The notes beneath the pieces were generated by a model. That model was given only the letters and a program-made list of their open reading frames with translations, was not told where the DNA came from and did no database searches. 64,000 bases of DNA from contig DASPKM010000010.1 in the NCBI GenBank assembly GCA_035628135.1, positions 558,001 to 622,000 on the forward strand, in the 5' to 3' direction. Source of the stretch: DASPKM01 sp035628135 (GTDB lineage: Bacteria > Bacteroidota > Bacteroidia > Chitinophagales > Chitinophagaceae). This document shows, piece by piece, positions 27,060 to 34,531 of the stretch. Positions within the stretch are counted from its first letter, which is position 1; each line of letters starts with the position of its first letter. The position numbers were made by a program, and so were the translations under genes.

Positions 27060-27881
27060 TTATATAAACAGGTCCATCATTAATTTTTGCTCGGGATTTA
27101 CAGCGTAATCCGTGAAGTCGGTAATGCCCGCGCCCTTCAATACATCTTCATCGATAAAGAAATTGCCTGTGCACTCAAATGAAGGTTTTTGCAGAATATA
27201 GAAAGCGGCGTCCGCCACAATTTCGGGCCGGCGGCTGCGCTGCATCAGGAAATCGCCGCCCAACAAATTCTGCACCGCGGCCGTGGCGATGGTGGTCCTG
27301 GGCCACAAGGCGTTGGCGGCAATGCGGTGCGGGCGTAACTCTTCCGACAAGCCCATAATGATCATGCTCATTCCGTATTTGCTCATGGTGTAGGCCAGGT
27401 GGCTGCTGAACCAGTTGGGGTCCATGTTCAATGGGGGCGACAGGTTCAGGATGTGGGGGTTATGCGCTTTTTTCAAAAAGGGAATGCATTCCTTGCTCAT
27501 AAAGAAGGTTCCCCTGACATTAATGCCATGCATAAGCTCCCAGCGTTTCCACTCGGTTTGCTCGGTGGCGGTAAGGGAAATAGCGCTGGCATTGTTGATG
27601 AGTATGTCTATGCCTCCGAAGGTATTTACGGTGGTGCGTACGATGTCCTGGATGCTTTCTTCGTAGCGGATGTCGCCTTTGAGCGGGAGTACTTTGCCGG
27701 GGCCTTCCTTTGCTATTTCTTCCGCGGCGGTATAAATGGTGCCTTCCAGTTTAGGATGTGGTTCAGCAGTTTTACCGACTATTGCAATGTTCGCGCCCGC
27801 TTTGGCCAGCCGTTTGGCGATAGCCTTGCCTATCCCACGGGTTCCTCCGGTTATCAGTACGGTTTTATTGGCTAATGTCAT
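27060..27881 (-). CDS. short-chain dehydrogenase/reductase (SDR)
   Basis: The 273-residue NAD(P)-dependent oxidoreductase has the Rossmann glycine motif TGGTRGIGKAIA (residues 11-22), the NNASA motif after strand 4, and the catalytic YTMSK (Tyr/Lys) near residue 167. The sequence NLSPPLNMDPNWFSSHLAY before the Tyr is typical of the HSDL2-like/'classical-atypical' SDR subgroup, where the catalytic serine position is shifted. Substrate unknown. It is directly upstream of gmk on the minus strand. Confidence 0.87.
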   Translation of the reverse strand: MTLANKTVLITGGTRGIGKAIAKRLAKAGANIAIVGKTAEPHPKLEGTIYTAAEEIAKEGPGKVLPLKGDIRYEESIQDIVRTTVNTFGGIDILINNASAISLTATEQTEWKRWELMHGINVRGTFFMSKECIPFLKKAHNPHILNLSPPLNMDPNWFSSHLAYTMSKYGMSMIIMGLSEELRPHRIAANALWPRTTIATAAVQNLLGGDFLMQRSRRPEIVADAAFYILQKPSFECTGNFFIDEDVLKGAGITDFTDYAVNPEQKLMMDLFI

Positions 27882-28037
27882 GATCTCTTTTTTGAAGGGT
27901 AGCTAACCTGAAAACTGAATTTATGTCAAATTATGATGCCGTTGCAAAAAATTGGGTATTACTACTAAAACGGCCGCTAGGAAATATACGAAGGGAAGGG
28001 GTAATTCGTGAAGAAAAAAAATCGGGCAATAATGCGC

Positions 28038-28068
28038 TTGTCCGGTAGGGTTAGCAGGACTATTTTTG
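28038..28068 (+). promoter_or_regulatory. candidate promoter of a small RNA
   Basis: TTG at 28038-28040 and TATTTTTG at 28061-28068 with a 20-bp spacer match the Bacteroidota -33/-7 consensus. No ORF follows before the terminator at 28278-28307. Confidence 0.35.
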
Positions 28069-28072
28069 TTAT

Positions 28073-28307
28073 GTCAGTTGGTTGAAAGCAAGGCACCCTA
28101 ATAAGATCCCAAAGAAACCGTTAATCCGATATCCAAAGAAAGCCAGCCTTCGCGCAAACAGCATGACAAGTTTAAAATCCATCATCCGAAAATCCAGTAA
28201 ATCCAGATCCTGTAAAACCGAAACTTTGTACCTATGAGAGCCAGGAACCGTTGACCAAGGCCTGTACAAAAAATTGAAAGTCCCAAGGATTCCTTGGGGC
28301 TTTTTTA
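28073..28307 (+). ncRNA. candidate small RNA of about 230 nt
   Basis: The unit is defined by the promoter at 28038-28068 and the intrinsic terminator at 28278-28307, with no good ORF between. Its ends can pair: TTGGTTGA at 28078-28085 with TTGACCAA at 28251-28258 (8 bp, two G-U). The interior is poor in G, so little other structure is visible, and the terminator could instead serve the minus-strand aldo/keto reductase gene. No known RNA family recognised. Confidence 0.3.
28278..28307. terminator. strong intrinsic terminator, probably bidirectional
   Basis: An 11-bp stem (AAGTCCCAAGG / CCTTGGGGCTT, one G-T pair) with a 3-nt loop is followed on + by a T-tract. On the minus strand, TTTCAATTTTTT follows the same stem, so the aldo/keto reductase transcript could also end here. 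Confidence 0.75.
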
Positions 28308-28342
28308 TTACAGATTTTAGAGGATTAATGGATTACACAGAT
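28305..28342. repeat. 38-bp dispersed repeat, copy B
   Basis: Matches 12272-12309 at 31 of 38 positions; starts TTATTACAGATT and ends GGATTACACAGAT. As in copy A it begins in the T-tract of a terminator. Confidence 0.6.
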
Positions 28343-28358
28343 GCAATGCTATTCTCCC

Positions 28359-29348
28359 CTAATACTCCGGCAAAATTGGTTTGGTTTGCATAATATCCTC
28401 GATCCTCGCTAATACTTCAGGTGTAAGGCCAGGCACTACTTCGAGAGACTTAAGATTTTGCAATAATTGCTCCTTCTTAGTGGCCCCTAAAATCGCGGTG
28501 GTTACATTCGGGTTGCTGATGCACCATGCAATGGCCAGCTCCGCCAAAGAACATCCTAATTCATCCGCAACATGTTGCAATTGCCTTACCTTATCCACCT
28601 TGCTTTGCACAACGGTCTTTTCCCGCAACCAGCTAAATCCTTCCAGCGCCATTCTTGAACCTTCCGGCACGCCCGCATTGTATTTTCCTGTCAGCAATCC
28701 TGATGCAAGCGGGCTCCATATCGTAGTGCCCAACCCGAAATTCTTGTAGATCTCCAGGTAATCCTTCTCCACTTTTGCACGGGTGAACAAATTGTACTCA
28801 GGCTGCTCCATGGTAGGACCAATAAGCTTGTATCTTTCCGCGAATACATGCGCTTCGAGTATTTCCTGTGCGCTCCATTCGCTGGTGCCCCAGTATAAGA
28901 TCAGCCCCTGTTGCATGAGCAGGTTCATGGTCCATACCACTTCTTCAATGGGAGTATTTTTATCGGGGCGATGGCAGAAATAAAGGTCGAGATATTCTAC
29001 CTGCAGTCTTTGCAGTGCCTCGTGGCAGGCCTCTACCACGTGTTTACGGCTTAAGCCATGTTGGTTGGGCTTATTGTTGGGACCACGCCATCCAAAAAAC
29101 ACTTTGCTGCTGATAACATAAGAGCTGCGGTCCCAATTTTTCTTTTTCAACACGCGGCCCATCATTTTTTCGCTTTCCCCCCGCGCATATACTTCAGCGT
29201 TGTCAAAGAAGTTAATGCCGTTATCGTATGCAATGCCCATCAGCTCGTCGCTGATGGCATCATCTATTTGTTTGTGAAAAGTTACCCAGCTCCCAAATGA
29301 AAGAACACTCAGTTGCAATCCCGACCTGCCCAAGCGACGATATTCCAT
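28359..29348 (-). CDS. aldo/keto reductase
   Basis: The 329-residue NADPH-dependent oxidoreductase has the (beta/alpha)8 AKR fold and resembles the potassium-channel beta-subunit/YghZ branch. The tetrad is visible: Asp and Tyr in FFDNAEVYARG (about residues 51-61), Lys in VISSKVFFG (about 85) and His in LYFCHRPD (about 125). Cofactor-loop residues LGATKKEQL lie near the C-terminus. Substrate not predictable. Transcribed alone; a TACCTTTG element lies 19 bp before the ATG. Confidence 0.92.
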   Translation of the reverse strand: MEYRRLGRSGLQLSVLSFGSWVTFHKQIDDAISDELMGIAYDNGINFFDNAEVYARGESEKMMGRVLKKKNWDRSSYVISSKVFFGWRGPNNKPNQHGLSRKHVVEACHEALQRLQVEYLDLYFCHRPDKNTPIEEVVWTMNLLMQQGLILYWGTSEWSAQEILEAHVFAERYKLIGPTMEQPEYNLFTRAKVEKDYLEIYKNFGLGTTIWSPLASGLLTGKYNAGVPEGSRMALEGFSWLREKTVVQSKVDKVRQLQHVADELGCSLAELAIAWCISNPNVTTAILGATKKEQLLQNLKSLEVVPGLTPEVLARIEDIMQTKPILPEY

Positions 29349-29367
29349 ACAGTAAGACGTTAGGCAG

Positions 29368-29375
29368 CAAAGGTA
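29368..29375 (-). promoter_or_regulatory. -7 element of the aldo/keto reductase
   Basis: The minus strand reads TACCTTTG (TAnnTTTG) 19 bp before the ATG at 29348. Confidence 0.35.
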
Positions 29376-29395
29376 ATCACGGACTTAATGACTAT

Positions 29396-29962
29396 TTACG
29401 GAAAGCTGTCTTTAGGCACCGTCACCTGCCCCGATCCCTGGTTCAATACCCACCACTCAAAATTCTGAGCGGCTTCAAGACCATGCGCCCCGTAAAATAT
29501 TTTGTCTTTGGTATGAATGAAGACGGGCTTATCGGTATAAAACTTTTCAGTGTTTTGGTCCCACCAGAGCTCATCTGTTTTAAGCGTATCGCCCTTGAGC
29601 TTGTTGATCACTACAACGCTGTCCCGCAGGTACACTTTTTTCTCCCACTCGCGGTATTTGCCATACAGGGCATCCAGCTTGCTTTCCATGGCCATGGTGT
29701 CGTTGTAAAAATCCACGTGCAGCGTGCGCGGGAACTCAACATAAGGTGAATCTGCGAGGTAACGCAGCATAAAAGGAGCAGTAAGCCTTGCCTTGATCCT
29801 TGCTTCCTGGCTCAAGAAAGTCTCTATATTCACCGCCTCTTCCACCGCGGTTTTCTTCTCGCGCAGCTTTTTGATCACCATGGGATCGTTCTCACAGGCG
29901 GCAAGAAAAAAGCAGCCCGCAAGCAAGGCTGCCATCAAACAATATGTTTGAAAAAATTTCAT
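29396..29962 (-). CDS. lptC: LPS export ABC transporter periplasmic protein LptC
   Basis: The 188-residue protein has an N-terminal hydrophobic segment with a lipobox-like LAAC (Cys about residue 24) and an LptC/OstA-like beta domain with the segments VYLRDSVVVINKLKGDTLKTDELWWDQ and FYTDKPVFI. LptC sits in the inner-membrane LptB2FGC complex and passes lipopolysaccharide to LptA. The gene starts 1 bp after the stop of the upstream outer-membrane protein gene, so the two are probably translationally coupled. Other lpt genes are not in the window. Confidence 0.85.
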   Translation of the reverse strand: MKFFQTYCLMAALLAGCFFLAACENDPMVIKKLREKKTAVEEAVNIETFLSQEARIKARLTAPFMLRYLADSPYVEFPRTLHVDFYNDTMAMESKLDALYGKYREWEKKVYLRDSVVVINKLKGDTLKTDELWWDQNTEKFYTDKPVFIHTKDKIFYGAHGLEAAQNFEWWVLNQGSGQVTVPKDSFP

Positions 29963-29963
29963 A

Positions 29964-31277
29964 TTAATCGTACTCGATCTTTCTGAACCAGAGGTCGCTT
30001 AACGACAAACCGACGGATATGCGGAAGAAATTTTCGCGGATCTTATTGTCGTCATTGCCGCGGCGCCCAATTTCGAAAGCGGTATTGATGAGCGTGGATT
30101 GGTTTGTATAAGGATTCAAGCGCATTGGCAGGCCAAGCCCCGCGGTAACGCCGAATATCGGCAGGTCAGTGTCTGCTTTGATATAGTCCTTACCATAAAA
30201 CAATCCTGCGCGGTAAGTGATCCTGCTCCAATAGTTCCGTCCCCGTATAGGGTTAGGCGTTAGTTGTCCGCCCAACTTGAACTGCCATGAATTCTGAAGC
30301 GGGTCCTTTTCACCAAAGAACTGGTATTTGCTCCATTGAGTGCTGGTATAATCTGCTCCGAATGCCCATTCAGCGCCTTTCACTACCATAAAGCCGGCAG
30401 AGAAAGACGAGGGGTAAGTTATTTTGCCTGAAATATTGTTTTCCTGGTACACGCTGTCGATGCGGAAAATGGCGCCATTGGCATCGTATTCAAATGTTTC
30501 GCGGATAAAATCGCGGTTGGCATTCAACGTGCGCTCCAATTGACCACTAACGCCCAGGTTCAGGTAGGTTTGTTCAGATAATTTTGCGCTGTACAATGCG
30601 CCGCCCTGGAATGTAAACCCGCCGAACGTTGACTTTGTCTGGTGGTTCGACTGGTAATATAACACTGAATCGTTGAGGAAAGATTTTCGCGTGCTGTAAT
30701 CTTTTGTGCCGAAAGAATAGGCCAGGTTAACGCCGACGCTGAAGTTCTTGAGGGCAAAGCCTGTTCCCACATACACATCGTAAGCACCACCGGTGCCTTC
30801 GTATAAAGTTTGAAGGCTGTCGTTTATCTGCAGGTTCAGCCTTTCCGCGGTTTGAATTTTATAGCTTACGCGGGTAACGGGCCTTAGCCCGAAGTTCACA
30901 CCCCATTTCGCCTTCTCACGCACCAGCGGAATACCCAGCTGCACATACGAAACGTTGGCGCTGGACGCCGTGAATTTACCGGGATTGTTCGGTTCGCGCA
31001 GGGTCCTGTAGTCTACCTCGAAGCCTAGGTCGAACGTAGTGCGCCTGAACTTCGAATAGGTGGCAGGGTTGGTATAATTGATGGAAAAGGGATCGAAATA
31101 AGCAATGGACACGCCTCCCATGGCGCGGTTGATGATGTTGCCATTGGGCACCTGGTCGCCAAGGCCATAACGCGAATACGGCGAATTTTCCTGGGCAGAT
31201 AACTGTAAGCAACAACCTAAGAGCCAAGCCACTAAAACCGTAAATCTGCTAAATGTAGTTTTGTTCACCAATCGCAT
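29964..31277 (-). CDS. outer-membrane beta-barrel protein, FadL/porin-like
   Basis: The 437-residue protein has a signal peptide (cleavage near LSAQ, residue about 27) and a mature start ENSPYSRYGLGD, which is typical of a Bacteroidota-specific outer-membrane family. Alternating aromatic/hydrophobic strands run through the sequence (for example LGVSGQLERTL, GLFYGKDYIKA), ending in LWFRKIEYD. It overlaps the end of coaX by 29 bp and precedes lptC by 1 bp, which hints at an envelope role. Substrate unknown. ATG 31277 begins the signal peptide; an upstream frame adds 25 residues lying inside coaX. Confidence 0.75.
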   Translation of the reverse strand: MRLVNKTTFSRFTVLVAWLLGCCLQLSAQENSPYSRYGLGDQVPNGNIINRAMGGVSIAYFDPFSINYTNPATYSKFRRTTFDLGFEVDYRTLREPNNPGKFTASSANVSYVQLGIPLVREKAKWGVNFGLRPVTRVSYKIQTAERLNLQINDSLQTLYEGTGGAYDVYVGTGFALKNFSVGVNLAYSFGTKDYSTRKSFLNDSVLYYQSNHQTKSTFGGFTFQGGALYSAKLSEQTYLNLGVSGQLERTLNANRDFIRETFEYDANGAIFRIDSVYQENNISGKITYPSSFSAGFMVVKGAEWAFGADYTSTQWSKYQFFGEKDPLQNSWQFKLGGQLTPNPIRGRNYWSRITYRAGLFYGKDYIKADTDLPIFGVTAGLGLPMRLNPYTNQSTLINTAFEIGRRGNDDNKIRENFFRISVGLSLSDLWFRKIEYD

Positions 31278-31977
31278 ACAAGCCTTTAAAGAGTAAATCG
31301 GGGTCTGCAAATATCTTATTTTTAATATGTGACACAAAATGAGGGGTATCACCCCCGGTTAAAAGCACGTTAAAGTTCCCATACCTTTCCGCGTACGCAT
31401 CAATGGTCCCATCGATTTCTTTTGCCATTCCCAACAATACCCCGCTTAAGATGTTTGTCCTGGTATCGTAACCCACCAGCGGAAAGTTCCAGTCTTTTTT
31501 TATCAGGGGCAGTTTTGCTGTAAAGGTTTGCAATGATTTGAACCGCATTTCCATTCCCGGTGAAATGCCTCCGCCCAGGAACTCATGGTATTTATTGATG
31601 AAATTGTAAGTAATGCAGCTCCCCAATCCCACTACCAGGTTATTGCTGCCAGGGAAGATGTGCACTGCCGCTGCACACAAGGCCAGCCTATCGGCGCCAA
31701 TGGTTTCGGGCTTGCCTACCGGCGTAGCAAATGGAATGTGCGATGTATGCCCAAGCTTATGAAAGCGGGTATGCCTGGCGAGCAGTTCCTCCATTTTCTC
31801 GTTGTGATTAATGACAGAAGAGAGAATGGATTTTTCGGGTGTAAAGCGGGTGATAAGGTCCTGTACCGTTTGCTCGTGATCGTTTTCCAATACCAGCACT
31901 TCGCTGATGTGGCCGTCTGTAAATACGGCGCATTTCAGGCGTGTATTGCCAAAATCGAAACAGAGGGTGTTAGGCAT
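31249..31977 (-). CDS. coaX: type III pantothenate kinase (CoaX)
   Basis: The 242-residue cytoplasmic enzyme phosphorylates pantothenate in coenzyme A synthesis. The phosphate-1 motif DFGNTRLKCAVF is at residues 7-18, the substrate motif IGADRLALCAAA is intact, and GGGISPGMEMR closes the pocket. The second ATP-site motif, usually VDxGTAxTYD, reads VGLGSCITYN here: the Asp used as catalytic base in studied CoaX enzymes is Gly. ATG 31977 starts the family's N-terminus. A TATCTTTG element lies 7 bp upstream, implying a nearly leaderless mRNA. Confidence 0.87.
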   Translation of the reverse strand: MPNTLCFDFGNTRLKCAVFTDGHISEVLVLENDHEQTVQDLITRFTPEKSILSSVINHNEKMEELLARHTRFHKLGHTSHIPFATPVGKPETIGADRLALCAAAVHIFPGSNNLVVGLGSCITYNFINKYHEFLGGGISPGMEMRFKSLQTFTAKLPLIKKDWNFPLVGYDTRTNILSGVLLGMAKEIDGTIDAYAERYGNFNVLLTGGDTPHFVSHIKNKIFADPDLLFKGLYAIGEQNYI

Positions 31978-31984
31978 CGGGCGG

Positions 31985-31992
31985 CAAAGATA
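31985..31992 (-). promoter_or_regulatory. -7 element touching the coaX start
   Basis: The minus strand reads TATCTTTG, 7 bp before the ATG at 31977. Confidence 0.35.
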
Positions 31993-32016
31993 ATGTGCCG
32001 GCCTCCACATTATAAA

Positions 32017-32658
32017 CTATATATCGAAATTGAGGGACGACAGGTTCTTAAAATGCCCATTGAGCCTGATCTTTTCCTTCAGGGCTTCCATTTCGGCTAT
32101 CAGGGGCAGCACCTTGCTCAGGTGCCTTTTGAGGTATTCCTGCCGTTGTATTTCTTTCAGCAGGCCGAGCAATTCATATTCTTCTTCTAACGAAAGGCCG
32201 GCATGGTGTGCCACATCATAAGCGGTCAACTCCTCATCGGGCTTTTTAAAATCTTTGTTGATGTTGAGCAGGCGGTGCAGCTCGCGGATGCCGTTCACCA
32301 CTTTTTGCATCAGCTCGCGCTTGCCGGCATCATCGCTGTCGGGATAATTTACGATGGCGCCGCTATACAATTTTTCGGGGATCTCTTTAATTACTTCCAA
32401 TATCCTGAAGATGCGCTCTCCACTTGTTTGAATGTCCATCTCTCCGTTATCGTACACTTTTACCACGCGCAATATCTTTACCAGTGTGCCCATTTCAGCA
32501 ACCTGGTTTTTGATAACGGTAGGAATGCCAAAAGCTTTTTCTTCAGAGTAGCATTCGTTGATCAATTGCTTATACCTGGGCTCGAAAATGTGAAGGTTCA
32601 ATTGTTCCCCCGGATACACTACGATACTCAATGGGAATATGGGAATAAAATTGGTCAT
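32017..32658 (-). CDS. Lon N-terminal (substrate-binding) domain protein
   Basis: The 213-residue protein consists of a LON substrate-binding domain (start FIPIFPLSIVVYPGEQLNLHIFEPRYKQLI, about residues 4-33) and a helical C-terminal part (LSLEEEYELLGLLKEIQRQEYL). There is no AAA+ ATPase or Ser/Lys protease domain, so it is a stand-alone member with probable binding or adaptor role. It is 39 bp from coaX and 33 bp from the glycosyltransferase gene on the same strand, in one likely operon. Confidence 0.85.
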   Translation of the reverse strand: MTNFIPIFPLSIVVYPGEQLNLHIFEPRYKQLINECYSEEKAFGIPTVIKNQVAEMGTLVKILRVVKVYDNGEMDIQTSGERIFRILEVIKEIPEKLYSGAIVNYPDSDDAGKRELMQKVVNGIRELHRLLNINKDFKKPDEELTAYDVAHHAGLSLEEEYELLGLLKEIQRQEYLKRHLSKVLPLIAEMEALKEKIRLNGHFKNLSSLNFDI

Positions 32659-32691
32659 ATTGATAACAGCATAACGAAGGCGGCACCGAAA

Positions 32692-33444
32692 CTATTGCCT
32701 GTTTAATTCGTGCAGCCTTGCATATTTTATGAATGTGTAATACGAGGTCGTTACTGCAATAACCCAGCCTTTATAGCCATCCAGAAATCCCAGCTTAAAG
32801 ATGTAGGTCTTAAGAAAACTGTACCCGGGCGAGAACAATAGTTTCAGCCATGTTGCCTTCTTTCCTTTCTGATGGTATTTCTGTGCCGTTATCATAGCAG
32901 AATGCACCATTTTGGATGCATACTCCCGCGTATCTTTAAAAGTATAATGCTCTAAATATCCTTTGAATTGTGCAAACCGCAACGGCTTATCGCTCGTTAC
33001 GTCTTCATGCGCAATGGCATCGTCCCATTGCACAGTATGCTTGTAAAACAAGCGGTTCTTCCAGCTACTTCCCCAATCACTATGCCGTATCCATTGGTTG
33101 CCAAAAAAATTCTTCCAAAGCACCTGGTGAACGGTTTGTACATCTGCGGGCTGCCATTGCTGCAGTTGCTGGTACAATGTTGCATCTACTTTTTCATCGG
33201 AGTCCAGCGAGAGTATCCAGTCATGCTTTGCAAACCCGATGGCTTTGTTCTTCGATTTTCCATAACCTTCCCAGGGAATGCTGTGCACCGTGGCGCCTGC
33301 CTGTATGGAAATGTCGATGGTATTGTCGGTGCTGCCGGTATCGCACACTATTACATCGTCGGAAAGCCCCTGCAGGCTGTTCAGCAGCCTGCCGATCTTG
33401 TCAGCCGAATCTTTTGCTACAATCACTATGGAGAATTTGCTCAT
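32692..33444 (-). CDS. family 2 glycosyltransferase, LPS-core type
   Basis: The 250-residue GT-A enzyme begins FSIVIVAKDSADKIGRLLNSL, has the nucleotide-sugar motif DTGSTDNT (about residues 37-44), LDSDEKVD (DxD equivalent, about 79-86), and the HSDWGSSWKNRLFYK segment seen in LOS/LPS beta-1,4-glucosyltransferase (WaaE/KdtX-like) proteins. A C-terminal hydrophobic segment (YTFIKYARL) may contact the inner membrane. It opens the probable operon that also includes coaX and lptC, so a lipopolysaccharide-core role is a reasonable inference. Confidence 0.82.
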   Translation of the reverse strand: MSKFSIVIVAKDSADKIGRLLNSLQGLSDDVIVCDTGSTDNTIDISIQAGATVHSIPWEGYGKSKNKAIGFAKHDWILSLDSDEKVDATLYQQLQQWQPADVQTVHQVLWKNFFGNQWIRHSDWGSSWKNRLFYKHTVQWDDAIAHEDVTSDKPLRFAQFKGYLEHYTFKDTREYASKMVHSAMITAQKYHQKGKKATWLKLLFSPGYSFLKTYIFKLGFLDGYKGWVIAVTTSYYTFIKYARLHELNRQ

Positions 33445-33492
33445 AGCACAATCGGTTGCAAACTATTAAAAAGTTTCGGTTTCGGGCACAAC

Positions 33493-33514
33493 CCTGCCTT
33501 GCCGGCAGGCAGGC
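33493..33514. repeat. GC-rich imperfect palindrome between divergent glycosyltransferases
   Basis: CCTGCCTTGCC (33493-33503) and GGCAGGCAGGC pair with one mismatch and no loop; AGGC units repeat to 33518. Its location between divergent starts does not suggest a terminator; an operator or repetitive extragenic element is possible. Confidence 0.35.
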
Positions 33515-33564
33515 AGGCCGCTAACTACAAACCTTTTCATTACGTTTGCACAGAATCTTTTTGC

Positions 33565-34434
33565 ATGAAGATCAGTGGGTTTACCATCATCAAGAATGCC
33601 GTTACAAATGATTATCCCATCGTGGAAGCCATCAACTCCATTTTGCCGGTGGTAGATGAAATGATCGTGAGCGTGGGCGATAGCGAGGACGCCACTACGG
33701 AATTGATCCGCTCCATTCCTTCGGATAAAATAAAGATCGTTCATTCAACCTGGGACCCTACGCTTAGGGAGGGGGGCAGGATACTGGCCGTGGAAACCGA
33801 CAAAGCATTCCAGCATGTTTCACCCGATAGCGACTGGGCATTTTATATCCAGGCCGATGAAGTGGTGCATGAACAATACCACCAGGCCATCCGCGAAGCA
33901 GCCAGCCGTTATAAAGACGACCGGCGGATAGAAGGCCTGCTGTTTCACTACACGCATTTTTATGGCACTTATGATTATATCGGCGACAGCCGTAAATGGT
34001 ATGATAGGGAAGTGCGCATCATCAGGAACGACCGCTCCATACAATCTTATAAAGATGCGCAGGGGTTTCGCAAAAACGGGCGCAAGCTGAACGTAAAGCT
34101 CATCGATGCATGGATGTACCATTATGGCTGGGTAAAGGACCCGGTACAGATGAAGCAAAAAATGTACAACGCCGGCAAGCTCTGGCACAGCGACGAAGAA
34201 ATGAATGCCTTCCTGCAAAGGGGCGAGTTTTTCGATTTCAATGAATTCGATTCGGTGGCGCGGTTTATGGGTACGCACCCGGTAGTGATGCAGGACCGCA
34301 TCCGCCGCAAAAACTGGAACTTGCAGCTCGACACCTCGAAGAAGAACTTTTCTTTGAAGAACAGGTTATTGTATTGGATCGAGCGGGCCACGGGCAAGCG
34401 GTTGTTTACTTATACTAATTATAGGATAATTTAA
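33565..34434 (+). CDS. glycosyltransferase, GT2-like
   Basis: The 289-residue protein starts MKISGFTIIKNA and contains a GT-A-like fold with VGDSEDATTELI (about residues 36-47) and IQADEVVHE (DxD equivalent, about 97-105). The C-terminal half has YDREVRIIR and YHYGWVKDP. It resembles the SunS/GT2-like proteins of Bacteroidota that follow LPS genes. ATG 33565 was chosen: the longer frame from 32968 runs antisense through the neighbouring glycosyltransferase. A TACGTTTG element lies 16 bp upstream. Acceptor unknown. Confidence 0.8.
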   Translation: MKISGFTIIKNAVTNDYPIVEAINSILPVVDEMIVSVGDSEDATTELIRSIPSDKIKIVHSTWDPTLREGGRILAVETDKAFQHVSPDSDWAFYIQADEVVHEQYHQAIREAASRYKDDRRIEGLLFHYTHFYGTYDYIGDSRKWYDREVRIIRNDRSIQSYKDAQGFRKNGRKLNVKLIDAWMYHYGWVKDPVQMKQKMYNAGKLWHSDEEMNAFLQRGEFFDFNEFDSVARFMGTHPVVMQDRIRRKNWNLQLDTSKKNFSLKNRLLYWIERATGKRLFTYTNYRII

Positions 34435-34525
34435 TTATTGATTATTGATTATTAATTATCGCGGATAATACCCCGCATAACTATCAGCTTCGATTCAATA
34501 ATCAATAATTAATAATTAATAATCA
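34434..34525. repeat. AT-rich tandem/inverted repeat
   Basis: Runs of ATTATTGATT-type units (34434-34460) and their complements (34497-34524) can form a long hairpin around a GC-richer centre. It resembles the palindrome at 16983-17042, but lies between two + strand genes and ends 7 bp before the MeaB start. Confidence 0.55.
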
Positions 34526-34531
34526 ACACCA

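Larger units (their letters stand above)
27882..28358. other. 477-bp intergenic region holding one candidate RNA unit
   Basis: No convincing protein gene is visible. The stretch contains a promoter-like pair, a C- and A-rich segment, a strong terminator and one copy of the 38-bp repeat, each listed separately. A 66-codon minus-strand frame here has no coding character. Confidence 0.5.

Noticed and set aside
28069..28269. 66-codon minus-strand ORF
   Set aside because: No family, no promoter, unusual composition, and it lies antisense to a candidate RNA unit.
32968..33564. N-terminal extension of the glycosyltransferase at 33565
   Set aside because: The upstream 199 codons run antisense through another glycosyltransferase and have no similarity to the family; the conserved start is at 33565.
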